Positions 57,982-64,000 of a DNA stretch of 64,000 bases are shown here, piece after piece. The first letter of the stretch is position 1; the number at the start of each line of letters is the position of its first letter. Origin of the DNA: Pararobbsia alpina (lineage in GTDB: Bacteria; Pseudomonadota; Gammaproteobacteria; Burkholderiales; Burkholderiaceae); assembly GCF_902859895.1 (NCBI RefSeq), contig NZ_CADIKM010000009.1, positions 1 to 64,000 of the forward strand, read 5' to 3'. The notes under the pieces were generated by a model that did no database searches, was not told where the DNA came from, and saw nothing but the letters and a program-made list of their open reading frames with translations. Position numbers and translations under genes: made by a program.

Positions 57982-58899
57982 ATGGCGATGCCCAAGACGA
58001 TCTACGAAGTCAGAACCCGATCCCATGACGGCGCGGTACGACAGGTGTCGATGTTCGACCCCGGCAGCGGACGATGGCTGGCGTCGTTCACCATCGGCGC
58101 GCATACCGCGACTCTCCCAGGCCCGCTGCGGACATTCCGGGAGGAGCAGCACGTCGTCGGGCATGCGACGTGGGTACGCACCTACCCGCAACCTTTCCAC
58201 GACGAATCCTTCGACCCGGACTGGCTTGCATCGGCACTCGAGGCAAACGCGCTTAATGAGCCCGACATCCTCGCGGTTGCCATGCAGTACATCGCCGGCA
58301 GCGCCCCCATCCACGCCGACGATGATCCGCAACTCCAGATCGCGGGCGATGCCAGTTACGGGCCGGAAATCGGAGACACGCGAGCAGAGGGCTCGGACTT
58401 CAACGACTACCTTGGGATCGCATGGCCTTACGTGGATGAAGGCACGGATCAGCCGGAAAGCCGGCAATACCGCTGCCTGGACTGCTCGGGCTACGTACGC
58501 ATGGTGTTCGGCTATCGCCGCAACCTGTCGGGGCGCGATTCCGGAAACATCGCGTTATGTCGGCACCCTCGCGAGGACAGAGCGGCGATTCCGCGACGCG
58601 CCCATGAAATGGCAAGCCACGCCCCCGGCGTGCTCATCCTGCGCATGGCCACGCATCAGGCGACGGATTTTCTCAACCTCGCTGCGGGCGACCTCGTGTT
58701 CTTCGATGCCGATCCGGACGACGGTCCGCAGATCGACCACGTCGGCATCTATCTCGGACCCGACACCAGAGGACATCACCGCTTCATTTCCAGTCGGAAG
58801 CGGAGGGACGGTCCGACCATGAGCGACATCGGAGGGCGTTCGACCCTGGACGGCGACGGTCTGTATGCCCAGGCGTTTTGCGCTGCGCGACGTTTATAG
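57982..58899 (+). CDS. NlpC/P60-family cell-wall hydrolase
   Basis: A 305-residue protein. The C-terminal half (about 135-300) is NlpC/P60: the nucleophile Cys is in RCLDCSGYVRMVFGY, and the His is in QIDHVGIYLG preceded by LAAGDLVFFD, the usual order. The third polar residue may be in HHRFISSR. The N-terminal 130 residues have no recognised fold. No signal peptide. GGGA lies just before the ATG; a second ATG is two codons later. It ends the cassette, 46 bases after the tri-domain gene, and would cleave peptidoglycan stem peptides. Confidence 0.8.
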   Translation: MAMPKTIYEVRTRSHDGAVRQVSMFDPGSGRWLASFTIGAHTATLPGPLRTFREEQHVVGHATWVRTYPQPFHDESFDPDWLASALEANALNEPDILAVAMQYIAGSAPIHADDDPQLQIAGDASYGPEIGDTRAEGSDFNDYLGIAWPYVDEGTDQPESRQYRCLDCSGYVRMVFGYRRNLSGRDSGNIALCRHPREDRAAIPRRAHEMASHAPGVLILRMATHQATDFLNLAAGDLVFFDADPDDGPQIDHVGIYLGPDTRGHHRFISSRKRRDGPTMSDIGGRSTLDGDGLYAQAFCAARRL

Positions 58900-58935
58900 G
58901 AATGCGCTCGGTGAAGAACCCCATCCGGAGGTGGG

Positions 58936-59046
58936 TCATGTCCAGGTGATTGATGTCGCATTCAACGCACTACAACATGGTGGCGCTGGCTCATAGAAAT
59001 CATAGCAAGCGTCGGTGCGTTCCTCGCACCGACCTATGCCCACGCG
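58936..59046. other. Start of a decayed gap after the cassette
   Basis: A short stretch leading into the fragments listed next (RHS, unknown and phytase-like). The whole 58900-60432 interval holds no intact gene on either strand. Confidence 0.4.
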
Positions 59047-59181
59047 GAGGTGACCAGCTACAGCTACGACGCCTTCGGTGCGACCACGACGGGGGCAAAC
59101 GACAGCAGCCAGCAATTCACGGAGCGAGAGGACGACTGAACAGGGCTGTAGTTCTATCGGGCGAGCCACTACAGTCTGCGG
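59047..59181 (+). pseudogene. RHS-repeat core remnant with internal stops
   Basis: The frame reads EVTSYSYDAFGATTTGAND, SSQQFTEREDD, then TGA at 59137-59139, TGL, TAG at 59149-59151, FYRASHYS. This is the C-terminal RHS core pattern (YDAFG..., ...TGRE...TGLYYYRARYY) with two stop codons, so it is a dead piece of a large RHS/YD-repeat protein, the kind that carries polymorphic toxins. Confidence 0.65.
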
Positions 59182-59257
59182 AAACCCGATCGCAGCTTCG
59201 TGCTTGCCGATCAACCCGCTCTCGATCCGCTCATCGGTGGAACACCACGTTCGATCA

Positions 59258-60088
59258 TCTATGTGACCGTCGAGATCAAACTGGCCAGCGAGGGCGGCGG
59301 TCTCTCGGTCAGCATCAAGAGCAGCGGCACGCTCAGCGATAGCGAGCGCGACGCGCCGGCACAACTCGCCGGCGGTTTTCAGCAGGCCATCGACGGCCTG
59401 AGCGCCGCCCCGCCCAAGCTCGACCTGACCGGCCTGACGCAGTTCGATACGTCGGTGCTCGCCTCCGTGAGCTTCCAATACAACGTCACAGGCGACGGCG
59501 ACACCGACATCTCGGCGAGCTACTCGCAGGACAGCGCGTCGCGAAGCCTGAGCGTCACGAACGCCTCGGGCACGATAAACGTCAAGGTCGATACGAGCAA
59601 TCCGGCGCTCTGGGGAACGAACGCGCAACGCGCCCAGTCAGTGGCGAGCTTTCTGCGGCAGTTCGAAAATGCCAATTCGCGTGGGCACGGCGACGAATCG
59701 CTGATGTCGATGTTCGAGAACGGCTTCGCGCAATTGAACGAAGTCTATGGAACGCCGTCGCCGCAGACATTACCGGGTGCCGCCTATACGCCATGGTTAC
59801 AGCAATCGGATCAGGCGATGTTGACGGGACTCGCCGATTTCAGCGCATCGATCACGGATACGGCGACCTCGTCCAATCCGATGCGACCGAACGAAGGCGA
59901 TACGTTCGCTTAGGAGGTATCGCAAAGCACCAAGCTTGATGGCACGGCGCTCACCGGCACCATCTCGCAGCACCAGCATTCGCATCTGCACGCGAGCTAC
60001 CATAAGGCGCTGTCGGGCGCCGGCGAGCCGGTCCTTACGTCATCGATGTCGTCGCAGAACTACGACTACGTGTCGGACTATTCTGTCG
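59258..60088 (+). pseudogene. Unrecognised gene interrupted by a TAG and truncated
   Basis: A continuous frame with real-protein composition (ALWGTNAQRAQSVASFLRQF, then SLMSMFENGFAQLNEVYG and PWLQQSDQAMLTGLADFSAS) hits TAG at 59911-59913. The same frame stays protein-like beyond it (EVSQSTKLDGTALTGTISQ, then SHLHASYHKALSGAG, QNYDYVSDYS) to about 60088, where similarity to itself ends. A single C-to-T change in a CAG codon would explain the stop. The start is also unclear, with no plausible ribosome site, so both ends look cut. Family unknown. Confidence 0.6.
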
Positions 60089-60115
60089 CCCACTCAGCGA
60101 GTTTCGCCACAGTGT

Positions 60116-60240
60116 TCATGTTGCGGGCGGTGCCGGACCGAGGTACTTGCCGTCGGGGGTGAGGGTGAGGCCTTCCATGCCCTTGTTCGGCTTGCGCTTC
60201 TTCAGCTCGGCGGGCAGCGGCAGGTTGTTGCCCCGAACCC
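60116..60240 (-). pseudogene. Fragment of an esterase-like phytase-family gene
   Basis: The minus-strand frame ends with LPLPAELKKRKPNKGMEGLT followed by LTPDGKYLG, a pattern seen in the esterase-like phytase (PF13449) family, then stops after a short unrelated tail. Only about 40 residues of a protein normally several hundred long remain, with neither the beginning nor the end. Confidence 0.5.
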
Positions 60241-60357
60241 CCTTATTTTTGTTGGGTGGTTTCTTAAAAAGAAGAAAGCCTATATTCAGAAAATGAAAAG
60301 TTTGTGGCAAGGAGGATGTCTGGCATTCGTCAGAAAACAGTAGCGCTGCCATATTCC

Positions 60358-60381
60358 TTGACAGGGCTACTGCCATTGACC
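60358..60381 (+). promoter_or_regulatory. Candidate -35 elements for the ABC operon
   Basis: TTGACA at 60358-60363 and TTGACC at 60376-60381 are good -35 hexamers about 50-75 bases before the binding-protein start. No clearly matching -10 box was found, so the exact promoter is uncertain. Confidence 0.25.
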
Positions 60382-60432
60382 AGACTTATTCGGGCAAGGG
60401 TAGTACTCCGTCTAACCGATGGGAGTCGCTCA

Positions 60433-61563
60433 ATGAAAAGCCTACAGAAAGTTCTTCGCCCCACAGTGGTTGGAACGCTGCTGGCAGCCGCGTTATTGAC
60501 GCAGGCCTTTGCGGCCGGCCCGCAGGTGGTGAGCGGACCGGGCGTAGATCCAGGCTGTTTCAAACCGCAATCGGCCGACACGAAATTCTTCCAGTGGCCG
60601 GCCAAGCCTGGCCCCTACCGGATCGCCCTGGTGAACGGGTTCATCGCCAATGACTGGCGCGTCCAGATGATTCGGGTCGCCAAGGCCTATGTCGCCCAGC
60701 CCACGGTGCAGAAGGACATCAAGGAATTCAAGGTCGTCTCCGTCGGCCAGGACATCTCCGCGCAGATCGCCGCCGCCAACAATTTCATCGACCAGGGTTT
60801 CGACGCGATCATCGTCAACGCCAATAGCGCCGCGGCCTTCAAGGGCGTGGTGCGCAAAGCCAATGAAAAGGGCGTGGTTGTCGTGTCCTTCGACAACGTG
60901 ATCGACAGCCCGGACCAGATCTCGGTCAATGTGAACCAACTCGGCCTCGGTGAGATGGCCGCCACCTTCTTGCTGAAGGAAGCGAAGAAGACGGGCGACC
61001 TGACATTCCTGCACGTGCGTGGACCGTCCGGCCAGCCGGTGGATCTCGCCCGCGACAAGGGCTTCCACGAGGTGCTCGACAAGTCGGGACGCAAGGTGAA
61101 GGTGGTCGACGTGATCGGCAACTGGGCACCCGGCGACGCGCAAAAGGCGACCGCCGACGCCATCGCCGCGGGCGGCGTCTTCGACGGCATTTTCGTTCAG
61201 GGCGGATCGCAGGGCACGGTTCAGGCGATGCTCGACGCCAACAAGTTCAAGGCGCCGATCTCGGGCGAGACGGAAAATGCCTATCGCATGCTCTGCGACA
61301 AAGCCGGACTGACCTGCCAGTCTGGCGGCACCGGTCCCGCGCAGAGCGCGGTGGCAATCAAGACCGCGATCGCGGCGCTGCAAGGCAAGATGGTTCCACA
61401 AAGCATTGCCCTGCCCACTTCGGTCGACTACTCGCCGTTCACGCCCGGCAAGAACGTCTTCCCGAAACTGCCGGGCAGCTTCTTTACCGGCAACGACTTC
61501 CCGAGCTGCAACATCGGCTTTTCGGCCGAGGAGATTGCGACGCAAAGCAGCCAGAACAACTGA
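60433..61563 (+). CDS. Periplasmic sugar-binding protein of an ABC transporter
   Basis: A 376-residue substrate-binding protein of the Peripla_BP_4 (RbsB/XylF-like) class. A signal peptide ends near residue 25 (LTQAFA, then AGPQVV). The two-lobe fold is visible: YRIALVNGFIANDWRVQMIR, then FIDQGFDAIIVNANSAAAF, VVSFDNVID, and AGGVFDGIFVQGGSQGTVQA. GGGAG 7-8 bases upstream supports the ATG at 60433; an in-frame ATG at 60316 with a strong AAGGAGG would bury the signal peptide. First gene of the ABC operon; the ligand is probably a sugar or polyol, not identifiable. Confidence 0.9.
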   Translation: MKSLQKVLRPTVVGTLLAAALLTQAFAAGPQVVSGPGVDPGCFKPQSADTKFFQWPAKPGPYRIALVNGFIANDWRVQMIRVAKAYVAQPTVQKDIKEFKVVSVGQDISAQIAAANNFIDQGFDAIIVNANSAAAFKGVVRKANEKGVVVVSFDNVIDSPDQISVNVNQLGLGEMAATFLLKEAKKTGDLTFLHVRGPSGQPVDLARDKGFHEVLDKSGRKVKVVDVIGNWAPGDAQKATADAIAAGGVFDGIFVQGGSQGTVQAMLDANKFKAPISGETENAYRMLCDKAGLTCQSGGTGPAQSAVAIKTAIAALQGKMVPQSIALPTSVDYSPFTPGKNVFPKLPGSFFTGNDFPSCNIGFSAEEIATQSSQNN

Positions 61564-61576
61564 ACTGCAGGGCGCC

Positions 61577-61593
61577 GCAGGGATCGTCCTTGC
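61577..61593 (+). terminator. Intercistronic stem-loop after the binding-protein gene
   Basis: GCAGGGA and TCCTTGC pair around a TCG loop. Such stems after solute-binding-protein genes often stabilise the upstream mRNA and lower expression of the downstream transporter genes. Confidence 0.3.
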
Positions 61594-61622
61594 CGCGGCG
61601 GGCAGGAGGGAGAGGCAAGGAG

Positions 61623-63170
61623 ATGATCGAGCGGACGCCGGGTCCACTGCTGTGGGTGGAGGGTGTTTCGAAGCAATACGGCGGCGTTCGGGCGCTGGAG
61701 GACGTGCAATTCTCCTGCCGCGCGGGCTCGATCCACGCGCTTCTGGGGGAGAACGGGGCGGGAAAGTCCACATTCATCAAGATCCTCTCCGGAGTGGTAC
61801 AGCCTGACCGCGGCCGCATCTTCCTTGGTGGTGCGCCAGTCAGCTTCGCTACGCCCGGAGCGGCGGCGGAGGCAGGGATATCCTGCATCTTCCAGGAGCT
61901 TTCGCTGCTACCCGATCTCTCCGTGGCCGACAATATTGGTATTACCCATCCGCCGCGCCGGTTTGGGCTGATCGATAAGAAGGCACAGCGGCGGTGGGCG
62001 GAGGAGATGCTGGCGCGGGTTGGCGGCGAGGACATCCATCCCGCCGCCCCGGCGGGGACCCTGCCGCTGTCGCGCCAGCAGATGGTGGAAATCGCCAAGG
62101 CCCTGGCGCGGCAACCGAGGGTGCTGATCCTGGACGAGGCGACCTCGGCCTTGACTGCGGCCGATGTGGCCAAGGTCTTCACGCTTCTGAAACGACTCCG
62201 CGCGGAGAACATGGCAATCATCTACATCTCTCACCGGATGCATGAGATCGCCGAACTTGCCGACGAATGCACCGTTTTCCGCAACGGCCGCTACATCGAG
62301 ACCTTCGCCGCAGGCACCAAGTCGGATGACGCCATCGTCGAGATGATGATCGGCCGAGAATACTCGAGCGCCTTTCCGCCGCTCGGCGGGACCAGGCGCG
62401 AGGGGAAACCCGCGCTTGCGGTCCGCAATCTTTCCTGGGCGGGAGAGTTGAAGGATGTCTCGCTCGAGGTGCATCCAGGTGAAGTGGTCGGCCTTGGTGG
62501 GCTCGACGGCCAAGGCCAGCGGCAATTCCTGCTTGCGCTCTTTGGCGCGCTGATCGGTGTCGAGGGCGAGATTGAAGTGGCCGGTATGCCGGTCAAGATC
62601 TTGAGCCCCCGTCAAGCGAAGTCGCCCGAGCTCGGGTTGGCCCTGATTCCAGAGGACCGCAAGAATGAAGGGCTGATGCTGCCGATGACGGTGCGCGAGA
62701 ACCTGTCCTTCGCCGCACTCGATGCCGTGAGCGGATTCGGCTGGATCGACCGTAAGGCCGAGGTAGAACGGATCGATGCAGTGGTGCGCCAACTGGCGAT
62801 CAAGTCGGACGGGCTCGACGGCCCAGTGGCCGCGCTTTCCGGCGGCAACCAGCAGAAGGTGGTAATCGGCAAATGGCTGATGACCAAGCCGCGCATTGTG
62901 CTCCTGAACGATCCGACAAGAGGGATCGACGTTGGCACCAAGCAGGAAATCTACCAGTTGCTGCGGCGGCTGGCTGAGCAAGGGACGGCCGTCCTGTTCT
63001 ATTCCACCAACTACGACGAACTGATCGGTTGCTGCGACCGGGTCGCCATCTTCTACGACGGCACCATCAGTCAAATGCTGCAAGGCGCAGAGTTGACCGA
63101 ACACAACCTGGTCGGTGCCGCGCTGAACCTGACATCGGCCGCGCAGCGGCACGACTCGAATATCACCTAG
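61623..63170 (+). CDS. ABC sugar transporter ATPase (RbsA/MglA-type, two nucleotide-binding domains)
   Basis: A 515-residue duplicated ATPase. The first half has Walker A LGENGAGKST at 41-50 and Walker B LILDEATSAL, with a degenerate signature LPLSRQQ. The second half has a canonical signature ALSGGNQQKVVIGKWL and Walker B VLLNDPTRGIDVG but a degenerate Walker A (GLGGLDGQGQRQ), as usual for RbsA-type proteins. It powers sugar uptake with the binding protein before it and the permease after it. Start at ATG 61623; an AAGGAG is nearly adjacent, so the true ribosome site is a little further upstream. Confidence 0.93.
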   Translation: MIERTPGPLLWVEGVSKQYGGVRALEDVQFSCRAGSIHALLGENGAGKSTFIKILSGVVQPDRGRIFLGGAPVSFATPGAAAEAGISCIFQELSLLPDLSVADNIGITHPPRRFGLIDKKAQRRWAEEMLARVGGEDIHPAAPAGTLPLSRQQMVEIAKALARQPRVLILDEATSALTAADVAKVFTLLKRLRAENMAIIYISHRMHEIAELADECTVFRNGRYIETFAAGTKSDDAIVEMMIGREYSSAFPPLGGTRREGKPALAVRNLSWAGELKDVSLEVHPGEVVGLGGLDGQGQRQFLLALFGALIGVEGEIEVAGMPVKILSPRQAKSPELGLALIPEDRKNEGLMLPMTVRENLSFAALDAVSGFGWIDRKAEVERIDAVVRQLAIKSDGLDGPVAALSGGNQQKVVIGKWLMTKPRIVLLNDPTRGIDVGTKQEIYQLLRRLAEQGTAVLFYSTNYDELIGCCDRVAIFYDGTISQMLQGAELTEHNLVGAALNLTSAAQRHDSNIT

Positions 63171-63197
63171 CCAGACGAACGCCGCACGAGGCAGACC

Positions 63198-64000
63198 ATG
63201 ACGGGCAGACCGCGCGAGGGCAATTGGCACTACTGGTTCGCGGCGCAGCGCGGCGCGCTGGTCGCCATCGCCATCTTCCTGGCAATGTTTGGCGTCTATG
63301 GAGTGGCCCAGCCGATCGGGCTGAGCGCCGATGTCGTCAACACGGCGGCCAACAAGGGTGCGCTGCTGGCGCTCGTTGCCATGGCGCAGACGTTGCCGGT
63401 ACTGACCGGCGGGCTCGACCTTTCGGTCGGCATGATCTTCATGCTGGCCAACTGCCTGGCATCGACCATCGTCACGGGCGATCCGGCGATGACAGCGCTC
63501 GGCATCGTCGGCGTGCTCGCAGCGGGCCTGCTTTGCGGGCTGGTGAACGGGTTGATCGTCGTCTACGGCCGGCTGCAGCCGCTGATCGCCACACTTGCGA
63601 CCAGCGCGATCTATTTCGGCCTCTCCCTCGCCCTACGTCCGCAGCCGGGCGGTGAGATCAACAACGAGTTCGCCGATCTGATGACGCGGTCGACCTTTGG
63701 CGTGCCCTCCTCGTTACTGTTGATCCTGGGTGCCATCGTCTTCGTCTGGATGCCCTACCGGAATTCCACGCTAGGACGGGCGGCCTATGCGGTGGGCTCG
63801 TCGGAACAGGCGGCTTACATGTCTGGCGTCCCGATCGCACGGGTAAAGCTCTGGGCCTATACGCTCGCCGGGCTCTTCGCCGCCCTGGGCGGGCTGCTGC
63901 TGACCTGCATCACCTTTTCCGGCGAAGCGCGGGCCGCGCTCGGCGCCGACTACACGCTGAACTCGATCGCCGCCCTGGTGATCGGCGGCACCTCGCTCTT
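63198..64000 (+). CDS. ABC sugar transporter permease (RbsC-type), runs off right edge
   Basis: The frame opens MTGRPREGNWHYWFAAQRGA and is still open at the window end, giving 267 residues of a roughly 320-residue RbsC-like permease. Membrane helices and the motif PVLTGGLDLSVGMIFMLANC, then RNSTLGRAAYAVGSSEQAAY, identify the family. It lies 27 bases after the ATPase gene and completes the transporter with it and the binding protein. Confidence 0.9.
   Translation, partial: MTGRPREGNWHYWFAAQRGALVAIAIFLAMFGVYGVAQPIGLSADVVNTAANKGALLALVAMAQTLPVLTGGLDLSVGMIFMLANCLASTIVTGDPAMTALGIVGVLAAGLLCGLVNGLIVVYGRLQPLIATLATSAIYFGLSLALRPQPGGEINNEFADLMTRSTFGVPSSLLLILGAIVFVWMPYRNSTLGRAAYAVGSSEQAAYMSGVPIARVKLWAYTLAGLFAALGGLLLTCITFSGEARAALGADYTLNSIAALVIGGTSL

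Overview
The window is a high-GC proteobacterial segment, most like a secondary replicon of the Burkholderia/Paraburkholderia/Caballeronia group. That assignment is inferred from the gene content: a Burkholderia-type trimeric porin, a ClpK-type disaggregase, many LysR and MFS modules, MEKHLA and TIGR02594-type genes. No rRNA, tRNA, CRISPR array, insertion sequence or replication gene was seen.

Layout. 1-5947: the 5' end of a lon protease gene, a tandem pair of small paralogous genes, an orphan membrane histidine kinase, and an HtrA-like protease followed by a LuxR-type regulator. 6045-13649: an organic-acid utilisation locus with an amidase, a tartrate/D-malate dehydrogenase, a divergent LysR regulator, an arylmalonate-decarboxylase-like enzyme fused to GAF, an MFS transporter and a porin. 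13876-16924: a chemoreceptor and a second MFS carrier. 16967-22492: a giant kinase-like/ATPase/histidine kinase. 22636-25868: a LysR/SDR divergent pair, a VOC protein and an exported intradiol dioxygenase. 25994-31163: a BON remnant, clpK, an AraC regulator and psiE. With lon and the HtrA-like gene, these are the kinds of genes found in transmissible loci of stress tolerance, but here they are dispersed. 31514-44578: mostly single metabolic genes, plus a repeat-built lipoprotein, a TauE-type exporter, an acetamidase-family enzyme and a TPR glycosyltransferase coupled to a MEKHLA protein. 45152-48353: a REC-PAS-GGDEF protein, decayed gene fragments, a TIGR02594-type cell-wall amidase-like gene and a small exported protein.

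The most unusual part is 48541-58899, a compact same-strand cassette. It has a BTAD-type regulator, then a large acidic protein with a lysine-rich amphipathic core, an HETGH metalloprotein, two unrecognised proteins, a 1089-residue fusion of an M15 peptidase, an alpha/beta-hydrolase-like domain and a chitosanase/lysozyme-like domain, and an NlpC/P60 hydrolase. Two of its products carry short Pro-Phe/Tyr-Ala-Glu tags in acidic N-termini. This looks like a coordinated peptidoglycan-attack or remodelling system without an obvious export machine in the window. It ends in a graveyard of RHS, unknown and phytase-like gene fragments (58936-60300). The window then closes with a sugar-type ABC transporter operon running off the right edge.
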